From assembly GCF_900141855.1 (NCBI RefSeq), contig NZ_FQYU01000015.1, forward strand, positions 1 to 52,403: a stretch of DNA of 52,403 bases, read 5' to 3'. The stretch is from Pseudozobellia thermophila (lineage in GTDB: Bacteria; Bacteroidota; Bacteroidia; Flavobacteriales; Flavobacteriaceae). The translations under genes were made by a program, and so were the position numbers. The stretch's first letter is position 1, and each line of letters opens with the position of its first letter. The notes under the pieces were generated by a model, which was not told the origin of the DNA, made no database searches, and was given only the letters and a program-made list of their open reading frames with translations. This document shows, piece after piece, positions 7,198-15,769 of this stretch.

Positions 7198-8133
7198 ATG
7201 AAAAGAACCGTTTTACTATTGGCCTTGGTATTCGTCATGGCTTCTTGTAAAAACCACCCCTTGGCCATTGAGGTTCTGAACAGTAAGACCATAAACGACT
7301 TCCCCAGCGGCTCGGGCCTCGTTGCGGTGGAAAACGGTTTTTATGCCATTGGCGACGACTCGCCCTTCCTGTTCCAGATCAACACCGAAAACGAGGTCGT
7401 TTCCAAAACGCAGATCCATGCCGCCCAAGAGGTAAATAAGGGTAGGATATCAAAAACGGACAAGCCCGATTTTGAGTCCTTGGAAGTGATCGGCAAAAAT
7501 GAATTGGTCGCTTTTGGGTCCGGCTCCAAATCCCCCCAAAGGGATGTCTTTTTACATATCTTCCTAGAAGACAGCCTTCGCATCAAAACCTATGACATTT
7601 CCCCTTTCTACGATAATTTACGAGCCCTGAAAGCCATGGAAAACGAAGCCCTTAACATAGAGGCCGTGGCCTTTCAAAATGATAAGATCTACCTTTTTAA
7701 CCGGGGCAAAAACATCATTTTCGAATTTGTTTATACCGATTTTTTAGCCTATTTAGAGGGGTCCGCGCCTTTTCCCAAGCCGGTGCTAACGGAGTTTTCC
7801 CTGCCAAAGATCAATGGAAGGGAATCGGGCTTTTCGGGGGCTACCATCGTAAAGGACACCTCGATGATCCTTTTTACCGCTTCGGTAGAAAACACCGCCA
7901 ACGCCTATGACGACGGGGAGGTATGGGGCAGTTTTATCGGTACCATCCCCATCTCCAACAATAGGGTTCTAAATTCCTACGGGGCAACCCGAATTCCGAA
8001 TATCGGGGAGCCCTTAAAGGTAGAATCCGTAACCATAGCCGATAAAATAGGACCCCATAAATATAAAGTGGCCTTGGTCACCGATGACGACAAGGGGAAT
8101 TCGATAAAAATCGATTGCCAGATCAACTTATAG
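7198..8133 (+). CDS. Lipoprotein, probable beta-propeller (DUF6929-like)
   Basis: 311 residues with a lipoprotein signal (LLALVFVMASC, Cys 17). The rest shows repeated short blocks such as SGSGLVAVENGFYAIGDDSPFLFQI, IEAVAFQNDKIYLFNRGKN and FSGATIVKDTSMILFTASVEN, typical of a six-bladed propeller in which a value is looked up, checked and displayed. It is close to a Bacteroidota family I recall as DUF6929; no function is known. This is the first gene with the higher-GC composition of the main chromosome. Confidence 0.6.
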   Translation: MKRTVLLLALVFVMASCKNHPLAIEVLNSKTINDFPSGSGLVAVENGFYAIGDDSPFLFQINTENEVVSKTQIHAAQEVNKGRISKTDKPDFESLEVIGKNELVAFGSGSKSPQRDVFLHIFLEDSLRIKTYDISPFYDNLRALKAMENEALNIEAVAFQNDKIYLFNRGKNIIFEFVYTDFLAYLEGSAPFPKPVLTEFSLPKINGRESGFSGATIVKDTSMILFTASVENTANAYDDGEVWGSFIGTIPISNNRVLNSYGATRIPNIGEPLKVESVTIADKIGPHKYKVALVTDDDKGNSIKIDCQINL

Positions 8134-8201
8134 CGAACCGTCTTAAAACAATTTTGGCCTAACCATCGTTCTTATCGTAGAAGACCTAAGCTTGCATTAC
8201 A

Positions 8202-8498
8202 ATGAAGAATATGATTGCACTATTTCTATTTCTGATCCTGCCGATTTCCAGTATTGGCCTGCTGTTTGTTACTGATTCCAACCCCCAAAGAAAGCTGATT
8301 CTCAACGGCCTTTTGATCCTTAATGCCATTGTATACCTGCTCCCCATTGCCTACGCCTATTTTAATACCCCAAAAGGGGGCAACATGTGGGACGAGAACG
8401 GTCCCGGGGCCGTATTATGGCTCTATATGATCCTGCTTCCGCTGTGCGTAATCGCCCAAGTGGTGCTTCTCATCTTGAAAATCGTGAACAAGTCTTGA
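8202..8498 (+). CDS. Small three-helix membrane protein
   Basis: 98 residues with hydrophobic segments at about 3-22, 30-52 and 70-92, linked by a polar loop NTPKGGNMWDENGPGA. I do not recognise the family. The composition matches the neighbours and there is no overlap, so it is probably a real gene of the core region. Confidence 0.6.
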   Translation: MKNMIALFLFLILPISSIGLLFVTDSNPQRKLILNGLLILNAIVYLLPIAYAYFNTPKGGNMWDENGPGAVLWLYMILLPLCVIAQVVLLILKIVNKS

Positions 8499-8608
8499 GT
8501 ACACCGGCCTCCTCAACCCGATAAAAAAATAAAATTTAAATTAATGGTCTAAAAGTACCCGAAACGAACCAACGGATAAGAAGACCCGATCAAATACCTT
8601 ATTCCAAT

Positions 8609-9082
8609 ATGAACAAGATTTACATTTTATGGCTCTTTTTGTTAGGGACCTTAAACTTAAATGCGCAAGAAAATCCCGAAGGGGAATACATGAACGCCTA
8701 TGTTGTGGTATCTGACACTTCGCAAAACTATTTTGAACTAAGGCAAAAAATGTTCGACCTGCACGAGAAGCTAAAAATAAAGATCGATACCATGGGAAGG
8801 GGATTCAACAAGGAGAAAAACCGAATTTGCCTGCCCGAAGACGATGAGGATGAAATTTATGCCGGTCAATATTTTATAAGGCGTTATCCTTCAGAAACTT
8901 TAAGCCTGGAGTATTTGAGCTATTACACCGAAGGGCCAAAGGCAGGGGAAAACACCATGGCCTTGGTGACGGCCATCACCGATGACAAGGAAGAGGCGGA
9001 CCAAAAACTACTGGAAGTAAAAAAACATTCCGACAAGGCGTTTATCGTAAACAGCCGGATCTATATGGGATGTATGCACTAA
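8609..9082 (+). CDS. Hypothetical exported protein
   Basis: 157 residues. A signal peptide (NKIYILWLFLLGTLNLNAQ) is followed by a small mixed domain with no family I recognise. It contains VVVSDTSQNYFELRQKMFDLHEKLKIKIDTMGRGFNK, EDEIYAGQYFIRRYPSETLSLEYLSYY and a final DKAFIVNSRI. The FIRRYPSETLSLEYLSYY segment resembles SPOR-like or Lys-rich peptidoglycan-associated modules only loosely. The next gene starts 82 bp away on the same strand. Confidence 0.6.
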   Translation: MNKIYILWLFLLGTLNLNAQENPEGEYMNAYVVVSDTSQNYFELRQKMFDLHEKLKIKIDTMGRGFNKEKNRICLPEDDEDEIYAGQYFIRRYPSETLSLEYLSYYTEGPKAGENTMALVTAITDDKEEADQKLLEVKKHSDKAFIVNSRIYMGCMH

Positions 9083-9164
9083 AGTCCGATCAATTCAAAA
9101 GACAGTGCCGACCCCTTGAAATTGAACGAAGGCTTCTCTTGCGATTTACGAAAGAACATCAAGA

Positions 9165-9902
9165 ATGAACAAAGATCTATACGAAAACGATAAGGGTTTA
9201 TGGCCCTATTTTGTCGAACAAAATGAATTGAGGAAAGAGGTAATCAAGGAAAATTGTTTGCCCAATGCGATACGGTTCGTTGCGGGAGTGGATGTCGCAT
9301 ACAATGAAGGGGAACAGCGAATGATAGGTGGGATCGTAGTGCTGCAAAAAGACACCTTGGAGGTAGTGGAAGAATCTTACCACGAGATGGACATTACCTT
9401 CCCCTATGTACCTGGGTTATTTTCGTTTCGGGAGGTTCCTCCCATCGTGCAAGCCTATCACGATTTGAAAATTAAACCGGATGTCATCGTTTGCGACGGG
9501 CATGGTATAGCCCACCCAAAGGGTGTGGGCATGGCGACCCATTTGGGTGTTAAGTTGGATGTGCCGACCATTGGGTGTGCCAAAAAACGACTGGTCGGCG
9601 TTTGGGCCAAGGAGGAATTGGAAGCCCGAAGAGGTTCCGCCGTTCCCTTATATTCCGAAGAAAAGATAGTCGGCAATGTTCTTAGAACCTAAAAGGACAC
9701 CAAACCGGTTTTTGTAAGCATTGGGCACAAGGTAGATTTGGAATTCGCCACATCCTTGGTCTTGGAACTTTGTCCTAAATACAGGTTGCCCGAAACCACC
9801 AGAAAAGCCGACCATCTGGTAAATAGCCTAATGAAACATACCACCGTATCGGATAATTTGGACCCCAAGGACAATAAAACCGCCCCTGGAACATTTAAAT
9901 AA
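9165..9902 (+). pseudogene. nfi: Endonuclease V gene with an in-frame stop
   Basis: The first 175 codons encode a typical endonuclease V, the enzyme that nicks DNA or RNA 3' to inosine. FVAGVDVAY, FSFREVPP and VIVCDGHGIAHPKGVGMATH carry the acidic catalytic residues (Asp, Glu, Asp). A TAA at 9690-9692 follows GNVLRT. The same frame then continues with [20 protein letters not shown] and [17 protein letters not shown] to a TAA at 9900. The continuation contains the conserved His of the GHKVDL motif, so the short product would lack a catalytic residue. Either the gene is decayed, the stop is read through, or this is a sequencing error. Confidence 0.85.
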
Positions 9903-9948
9903 GACAACATGCCGCCAAGACAAGGCTTTACCCAAAACCGAGCCCTAA

Positions 9949-10545
9949 ATGAGCTTTTTTAAAAAATTATTCCATAAAAACACCGAAAACAACAACGAAA
10001 CGGGAGAACCCAAAACTAGTACCGTTCCCGTACCCGACGATATCATCGAGGAATACAAGAACAAAGTGTCGCCTTATTTGATAGATCTATGGAAATCGAA
10101 GGGTTTTGAAAAATATGACGACGGATTGATCACCTTGGTGAATCCCAAGGATTTTGAGGCTTCGTTATGGACCTGGTTGGGGAAGGAAGTGGAAAATTAT
10201 GTCCCGTTTGCGATCAGTGGTTTTGGCGAATTGTTCTATTATAGAAAACTGACGGAAACCGATGAAGATGTCTGTATGATCGATATCCAATACCGAAAAA
10301 TAGAGACCTTGGTATGGAGCCTTGAGTCCTTCTTTACCGACTTTATGACCAACGATGAAAATAGGGAAGAATGGTTAAGGGAATCGTTGTTTAAAAAAGC
10401 GATTGCGGAACTGGGTAGTCTGGGCAAGCATGAAGTATTTACCTTCGCTCCCGTTTTGGCCTTGGGCGGCGCTATGGAAACAAAATACCTAAAAAAGGGA
10501 AATGCACAGGTATATCAAGATATCGTCTTTCAAATGACCCAGTAA
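9949..10545 (+). CDS. T6SS immunity-like protein (GAD-like / DUF1851, Tdi1 type)
   Basis: 198 residues. After a polar N-terminal stretch there is a GAD-like domain (IIEEYKNKVSPYLIDLWKSK, GLITLVNPKDF) and then the DUF1851 C-terminal module with its FTFAPVLALGGAMETKYLKKGNAQVY signature. This is the architecture of Tdi1, which neutralises a type VI secretion effector. No effector or secretion gene is adjacent, so here it may be an orphan immunity gene that protects against neighbours. The protein is cytoplasmic: there is no signal peptide. Confidence 0.75.
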   Translation: MSFFKKLFHKNTENNNETGEPKTSTVPVPDDIIEEYKNKVSPYLIDLWKSKGFEKYDDGLITLVNPKDFEASLWTWLGKEVENYVPFAISGFGELFYYRKLTETDEDVCMIDIQYRKIETLVWSLESFFTDFMTNDENREEWLRESLFKKAIAELGSLGKHEVFTFAPVLALGGAMETKYLKKGNAQVYQDIVFQMTQ

Positions 10546-10620
10546 GAAGTGGCCGGAACCAACAAGGCCTTTGCAATGCCACATAAAGCCAACAGAAAGC
10601 TATAGTTGTTTTAGAGAACC

Positions 10621-11289
10621 ATGTCTTACATGAGAACATACCCCGTAACATATAAAGACCGATTTGGGGAGGAAAGCACCACGATTTTATCGGATGGAAG
10701 TACCATGTGCCTCACGCTAAGGGCCATTGAATTCAAGGGAATCGATTTTGAAATGTTGTCCGGAAAAATGGACCATACCCAATTTGAATATGAAAAATAT
10801 CAGGACGGTACGGGGTATCTGACCAACTTTGAAATGGACGTACAATTCCCCATTAAAATCAATTCCGGCACTATTGCAGATTCAGGGGAAATAACGGCAC
10901 ATATACGTACGGGCAGGGAAAAAGAAACCCTTGTGTCTTTGGAACTGACCACTGCGTTTGGAAAATTTCTGAACAGCAAAAAACACGAATGGTTCGAAGA
11001 TGCCCTTATTGAAATTCAACAACTATTACCTCAAAAATGCCGAATAAAAAGTTGTTTAAGCTGTCGCTATAGCAACTATCATCCCATAGGCAACGGAATG
11101 TTCGGGGGACTCCATTGCTTTAGGAACTTAAAATGCGAAGCCCGGCATGTTTCCAATAAAGGTGAGCTAATGCTGCTATGGCAAAAAGGGGAGGAAGAAA
11201 ACAAGATCTTCAACGTACAGGAAATTTACGATTGCCCTGAGCATGCCTTTTTGACCCAAAAAGATTGGGCCTATAAAAGTTGGTCGTAA
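10621..11289 (+). CDS. DUF6304-like protein with a cysteine cluster
   Basis: 222 residues with no signal peptide. The N-terminal half is beta-rich (YPVTYKDRFGEESTTILSDG). The C-terminal half has a cysteine cluster, CRIKSCLSCRYSNYHPIGNG, then CFRNLKCEARH and finally YDCPEHAF, which could bind a metal. I recall this layout from DUF6304, often found with immunity genes, but the assignment is tentative. It lies 75 bp after the Tdi1-like gene in the same orientation. Confidence 0.5.
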   Translation: MSYMRTYPVTYKDRFGEESTTILSDGSTMCLTLRAIEFKGIDFEMLSGKMDHTQFEYEKYQDGTGYLTNFEMDVQFPIKINSGTIADSGEITAHIRTGREKETLVSLELTTAFGKFLNSKKHEWFEDALIEIQQLLPQKCRIKSCLSCRYSNYHPIGNGMFGGLHCFRNLKCEARHVSNKGELMLLWQKGEEENKIFNVQEIYDCPEHAFLTQKDWAYKSWS

Positions 11290-11471
11290 GGGCCAAGGCC
11301 CCACGGGGTGAAAAAGGCCGGATGGGCAAAGATGCCACCAAGTCCCAAATATGTATTTTGGTACCGATGGCAAACAAAAAAACGGAAAATACGATCAACG
11401 AATACCACTTGAACTGAAATCGACCCGACCGGCCCCAATGACCATCCGCGATTTAAAGGAGTATATAACCA

Positions 11472-12023
11472 ATGAAACATCTGATCAAGGCCTTATATTT
11501 TTTAACGTTGACCATACTTTTTCTTTTTTTGGTACTGCAGGTAGTTCTCAGTTGCTATTCTTTCTATAAACCGCTGCAACGGATATTGGAAAACAATAGG
11601 TTTCTGTGGGAAAAGCGAGTCGCAAATATCGAGTTGGTCGAACTCGATAACCGTCCCAATCCCGATATGCCCAAAGAAGCGTCGATGGTCTTCCCCATCC
11701 AGGAATGTAAAATCAAATATGCTTACGAGTATAAGGGTAAACATTACAGCAATACGCAAATAGGCCTTAATACCAAAAAAGAATACGATAGTAAATTTCA
11801 TACAGAGCTGTACGGTAAATTAAAAGAGATGAATACGGTAGCTGTTTACGTTAATCCGGAAAATCCGAAACAATCGTCCCTTCTTAAATACGACCTTGAC
11901 CTAAAGGATATTGGAGCCGGCATTGCCCTGTTCATTTTCCCTTTGCTTCTGGGCTATTGGATATATATAGGTAAAAAACATCCGGCCAATTATCTAGCGG
12001 ACCAAATAAAAACGCTGTCATGA
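11472..12023 (+). CDS. DUF3592-family membrane protein 1
   Basis: 183 residues with a membrane segment at about 8-30 and another at about 147-167. The extracytoplasmic part between them contains CKIKYAYEYKGKHYSNTQIG and VAVYVNPENPKQSSLL, the signature of DUF3592. The family has no defined function. The stop overlaps the start of the next DUF3592 gene (ATGA, 12020-12023), so the two are translationally coupled. Confidence 0.75.
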   Translation: MKHLIKALYFLTLTILFLFLVLQVVLSCYSFYKPLQRILENNRFLWEKRVANIELVELDNRPNPDMPKEASMVFPIQECKIKYAYEYKGKHYSNTQIGLNTKKEYDSKFHTELYGKLKEMNTVAVYVNPENPKQSSLLKYDLDLKDIGAGIALFIFPLLLGYWIYIGKKHPANYLADQIKTLS

Positions 12024-12511
12024 CCATCACATTTTTTATCGGCTTCACGGTTTTCTTTTTTGGGGTAAGCTCCTATATACTTGATAAGGGTTCGAAAAAA
12101 TGGTATCGCACCCTAGGAAGGGTTACGCATTCTGGAATAAAAGAGTGGATCCGGACAGATTCGGAGGGCCGAAAAGAAATAAGTTATAGGCCGGATTTGG
12201 AGTATGCTTATCGCCCAAACGGCCAAGAAAATGAAATTATCGGTAAAAAACTTTTCCCTTATTTTGAGTTCTGGTCTCCCAATAAAAAAGAGATAAAAGC
12301 CATATCGGACAAGTTAAAGGAGGGAAGCCAGGTCTATATATTCCATCATCCTAAAAAACCCACCAAATCCTGTCTGATTGTGGGACACAACTATTATGTG
12401 TATTACGCCATCTCGGCCGGAATGTTCTTTATGATCCTTGCCCTTGTCATATGGATCTATGAGCTAAGCGAAGACCTTACCCTGGTCTTGGATCAAATTA
12501 CCGCAAGATAG
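12020..12511 (+). CDS. DUF3592-family membrane protein 2
   Basis: 163 residues, overlapping the previous gene by 4 bp. It has an N-terminal hydrophobic segment, a central part with WYRTLGRVTHSGIKEWIRTD, YAYRPNGQENEIIGKKL and VYIFHHPKKPTKSCLI, and a C-terminal membrane helix (YYAISAGMFFMILALVIWIY). The layout is that of the first paralogue with a diverged middle, which suggests an old tandem duplication. Confidence 0.7.
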   Translation: MTITFFIGFTVFFFGVSSYILDKGSKKWYRTLGRVTHSGIKEWIRTDSEGRKEISYRPDLEYAYRPNGQENEIIGKKLFPYFEFWSPNKKEIKAISDKLKEGSQVYIFHHPKKPTKSCLIVGHNYYVYYAISAGMFFMILALVIWIYELSEDLTLVLDQITAR

Positions 12512-12606
12512 TCGGGCCGGCGAAAGGGCCATCCAAACACATGGGTATGCCCCCGCCAACACTATACGGAGCCAAGGCGAAAGATCGCCAAAAAAATATA
12601 AAATAG

Positions 12607-12614
12607 TAGCTTTG
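12607..12614 (+). promoter_or_regulatory. -7 box (TAGCTTTG) for the ATP-grasp gene
   Basis: A perfect match to the Bacteroidota TAnnTTTG promoter element, 47 bp before the ATG at 12662. No clear -33 TTG is visible. Confidence 0.4.
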
Positions 12615-12661
12615 GGCCCTAAAGAACGAAACTGGACAAGGAGTATAAAAATCCATACAGC

Positions 12662-13756
12662 ATGATTGCAATTTTGTACCAAGCCCAACCATCCCCCATA
12701 AAGAACGGCATACAAAAACCCATGAAACCGGGCGGATATTCCGACAGTGGTGCCGATATCGCCTTCGAATTGCATTCCAGGGGCGTAAAGGTGTGTACGC
12801 CGGTAGACCGGCCCCACATTGAAAATGATCGGGACTGGGTTTTTCCGGACACCGAGGAGGGAATTGAAAATGCGATCCGTAAAGGGGCCAAAATACTTTG
12901 GTTGAATACCGTACTTTACAAAGGGCACCCTATAGGGAAGTTCTTTGATCGCGATATGGAACTTGTAGGGCAATTGCCCCATCAGGTAGATACGTACGAC
13001 GATAAATGGACTACCAACAAATTATTGAGGGAGCACGGTATTTTTATTCCCAAAACCGCTTTAATAACCCAGGACCAAGGCAAGGACTACGATCAACAAG
13101 ACCTCAATTTTCCCGTGGTCGTAAAACCCATTCGTGGTAGGGGAAGTCAAGGGGTTGCCCTGGTCAGGGACAAAAACGAACTGGACGCCAAACTGGCAGA
13201 TCTGTTTTCAAGTGGGCAATACGGCTCGTCGGTATACATAGAACAGTTTTTAAGCGGACAGGAAATAACCCTTACCGTAATGCCTCCGGGAGCTTATTAT
13301 ATAGAGGGTGAAAAACAACACTTTGAAGCCCCCTGGTGCCTTCCCCCTGTAAAAAGGTTTAACCATAAAGATGGGATCGCCCCCTACAACGGGGTTGTGG
13401 CCGTAGTGGAGAACAGTGCCCTGTTGGATGACGGGGAACGGCGTTCCAAAGAAATTACGGATGCCTGCCGCCAGTGCGAAAAAGCGGCGGAATTGTTAAC
13501 TATTAAAGCCCCCATAAGAATCGATTGCAGGGCCGATGAAAACGGTCGCTACTTTCTGTTCGACCTGAACATGAAACCCAATATGACCGGACCATCGAGG
13601 CCCCATAGAAAAAACCAGGATAGCCTGTCCTTATTGGCTGCCAGAGGTATGGGGTGGAACTACTTTGATCTACTCCAAAATATGCTCCGGCAACGTTGGA
13701 AGGCCCCTAAATCACGACAGGCAAAGAAGCCGAACACGACCGGTTCTATAACATAA
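12662..13756 (+). CDS. ATP-grasp ligase-like protein
   Basis: 364 residues. The central region has the ATP-grasp pattern: PVVVKPIRGRGSQGVALV for the nucleotide-binding Lys and glycine loop, VYIEQFLSGQEITLTVMP, and RIDCRADENGRYFLFDLNMKPNMTGPSR for the Mg-binding Glu/Asp/Asn region. Here DLNMKPNMTG replaces the usual EINxxPG. Enzymes of this fold join a carboxylate to an amine or thiol, as D-Ala-D-Ala ligases do, but the acceptor is unknown. It lies between DUF3592 genes and starts 150 bp after the previous stop with its own promoter. Confidence 0.8.
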   Translation: MIAILYQAQPSPIKNGIQKPMKPGGYSDSGADIAFELHSRGVKVCTPVDRPHIENDRDWVFPDTEEGIENAIRKGAKILWLNTVLYKGHPIGKFFDRDMELVGQLPHQVDTYDDKWTTNKLLREHGIFIPKTALITQDQGKDYDQQDLNFPVVVKPIRGRGSQGVALVRDKNELDAKLADLFSSGQYGSSVYIEQFLSGQEITLTVMPPGAYYIEGEKQHFEAPWCLPPVKRFNHKDGIAPYNGVVAVVENSALLDDGERRSKEITDACRQCEKAAELLTIKAPIRIDCRADENGRYFLFDLNMKPNMTGPSRPHRKNQDSLSLLAARGMGWNYFDLLQNMLRQRWKAPKSRQAKKPNTTGSIT

Positions 13757-13776
13757 AACCTCGACCGATCCCAAAA

Positions 13777-14349
13777 ATGAACTTCGACCATTGGAATTAT
13801 AGTATCACCGCCACCCTGTTTATCCTTGTACTTACGCCCTTGGCCCTCTATTTCGGTTACTGGCTGTTGATAACGGGAACGATAGGAGCCCTTAAAATGC
13901 TTCAGAGCAAAAAATGGCAACCTGTAATCGGAAAAATAATAGCCGCCGAAATTAGATTCAACACCTACAGTAACGATTCGAGTATCAGTACAAATTTTAG
14001 ATTCGTACTTAAAAAAACATATACCTATCGTTTTAAGGGAAGGGTGTTTACCTCAGACCAAACCTTGGCCTCCGATTACCTCTATGACAAAGAATTCAAG
14101 ACTCTGGAAAGGTTCCCCAAAAAGTATGGGGACTATAAAGAATTCCCCGAGTATATGGCTTTAGAAAAAATGTCCGCCTCCGTAATAGGCCGGCCCGTAA
14201 CGGTATATGTAAATCCGAACCATCCTGCCTCGGCCTGCTTGGAAAATAGGTTCGAGAAGGAAATCTTCCTACCGATTTTTATGGGGGCCATCTTAAGTTT
14301 CTGGGCTACCTATTTTCTTTTTACCCTAGTCGGCAGTTTGATGCGGTAG
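13777..14349 (+). CDS. DUF3592-family membrane protein 3
   Basis: 190 residues. N-terminal membrane helix (ITATLFILVLTPLALYFGYWLL), then WQPVIGKIIAAEIRFN, an Ig-like part with YTYRFKGRVFTSDQTL, the family mark VTVYVNPNHPASACL, and a C-terminal helix ILSFWATYFLFTLVGSL. It is the third DUF3592 gene within 3 kb and starts 20 bp after the ATP-grasp gene, so it is probably co-transcribed with it. Confidence 0.75.
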   Translation: MNFDHWNYSITATLFILVLTPLALYFGYWLLITGTIGALKMLQSKKWQPVIGKIIAAEIRFNTYSNDSSISTNFRFVLKKTYTYRFKGRVFTSDQTLASDYLYDKEFKTLERFPKKYGDYKEFPEYMALEKMSASVIGRPVTVYVNPNHPASACLENRFEKEIFLPIFMGAILSFWATYFLFTLVGSLMR

Positions 14350-14514
14350 GCAGAACCGCTACAAGATGGCGGTTGCGACCGGTTTGGATCCCTGGGGCCG
14401 AGTTTTTTTTGAATTTAGGCTTTCGGCACAATATCGATTCCGGGGCGGGTAGGGCACGGCAAGAGGTCCGGGTAGCAAGGGGCCTTTTTAAAGGGGATGC
14501 CTGTCCCTGTTTTT

Positions 14515-14558
14515 TTATTGCAACTTGGTTGCAATAAAAGGATTTTTAGCTACCTTTG
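14515..14558 (+). promoter_or_regulatory. Palindromic operator plus -7 box before the flavin reductase gene
   Basis: Arms TTATTGCAAC (14515-14524) and GTTGCAATAA (14528-14537) are a perfect 10-bp inverted repeat with a 3-bp loop. A consensus -7 box TACCTTTG lies at 14551-14558, so the palindrome covers the -33 region, a repressor or activator position. The predicted transcript has a leader of about 90 nt before the ATG at 14654. Confidence 0.65.
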
Positions 14559-14653
14559 CCCAAATAGGAACCTGCAATAGGGGAGGGGCATGAGGCAGGG
14601 GCGTGGGCCCCGACCTTTCCGCTTTGGCCGGCTTCCGCAAAATAGGGGTAGCC

Positions 14654-15559
14654 ATGGGCAATAAAGAATTTGAGGTCATCATCATTGGAGGGAGCTATGC
14701 CGGACTCTCGGCAGCCTTGAGCTTGGGGCGGTCCCTGAGAAAAACCCTGGTCATCGATGCCGGTAAACCCTGCAATCGCCAAACCCCCCATTCCCATAAT
14801 TTTCTGACCCAAGACGGAAGCACTCCACAAGAGCTATTGGAACGGGCAAAAAAACAGGTTTCACGATATGACCGGGTAAAATTTTATGACGGACACGCCA
14901 TTTCTGGAAAGAGGACTTCTACCGGATTCGAAATCACCACCTCGAAGCAAGCTGTCTTCTCGGCGAAAAAATTGGTTTTTGCAACGGGAATCAAAGACCT
15001 AATACCCAATATCAAGGGCTTTTCCGAATGCTGGGGAATTTCGGTAGTACATTGTCCCTATTGCCACGGATATGAGATAAGAAAGAAGAAAACCGCTATT
15101 TTGGCCAATGGGGAAAAGGCCTTTCACCTGGCGCCATTGGTCCGAAACCTGACCGATGACATCACTGTAATAACCGCAGGAAAACCCGATTTCAGTGAAG
15201 GTCAAATGTCCCGGCTGCACCGAAACCGGATTAGGATCCTCGAGAAGGAAATCGCGGAAATCAAGCACGTGGACGGGCAGTTGAAAACCCTGGTTTTTAA
15301 AGATGGCAGCCAAGAGGGGTACGACGCGGCCTATGCCCCCATCCCCTTTGAACAGAACACGGGTATTCCCCAAGAATTGGGCTGTAACATTACCGAAGGC
15401 GGGTATATCGAGGTAGACCCTATGTACAAAACGACCCAAGAGGGCATTTTTGCCTGTGGCGACGGCAGTTCCATGTTCCGTTCGGTTGCCACGGCGGTTT
15501 ACGGTGGAAACGTCACAGGGGCCCTGCTCAACAAGGAACTGACGGAGGAATCTTTTTAA
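14654..15559 (+). CDS. Thioredoxin-reductase-like NAD(P)/FAD oxidoreductase
   Basis: 301 residues. The FAD-binding GxGxxA-type motif is IIGGSYAGLSAALSLGRS near the N terminus. A redox CxxC, VVHCPYCHGYE, is at about residues 132-142. The second FAD motif IFACGDGSSMFRSVATAVYGG closes the protein. This is the two-domain form of the thioredoxin reductase family; such stand-alone proteins often reduce small disulfides or work on unknown partners. The ATG at 14654 is chosen because it begins just before the FAD motif; a GTG at 14603 would add 17 residues. The promoter carries a strong palindrome. Confidence 0.85.
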   Translation: MGNKEFEVIIIGGSYAGLSAALSLGRSLRKTLVIDAGKPCNRQTPHSHNFLTQDGSTPQELLERAKKQVSRYDRVKFYDGHAISGKRTSTGFEITTSKQAVFSAKKLVFATGIKDLIPNIKGFSECWGISVVHCPYCHGYEIRKKKTAILANGEKAFHLAPLVRNLTDDITVITAGKPDFSEGQMSRLHRNRIRILEKEIAEIKHVDGQLKTLVFKDGSQEGYDAAYAPIPFEQNTGIPQELGCNITEGGYIEVDPMYKTTQEGIFACGDGSSMFRSVATAVYGGNVTGALLNKELTEESF

Positions 15560-15769
15560 GACCATGGAAGTATTTATAAACCGGCCTACCATTGGAAAAG
15601 GAAGCGAACAAGGTTCTTCATCATTGAAAAAGACCATCGGGATGTACAGCTACATTTTTGACCTGGATGATTTTAATGCCCCATACCCCCTGCGAACATT
15701 CCATTTTGCGACAATTAAAGGCAAATGGGATAATATGCGAAATCTTGGAAGGTAAAATAGGTAATTGAT

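Noticed and set aside
14999-15637. 212-codon open frame on the minus strand opposite the flavoprotein gene
   Set aside because: It lies wholly antisense to a gene with clear FAD and CxxC motifs and has no domain of its own; the long frame follows from the codon use of the real gene.
15564-15755. 63-codon frame between the flavoprotein and the methyltransferase
   Set aside because: No family, signal or promoter is visible and the translation is not convincing; too short to support alone.
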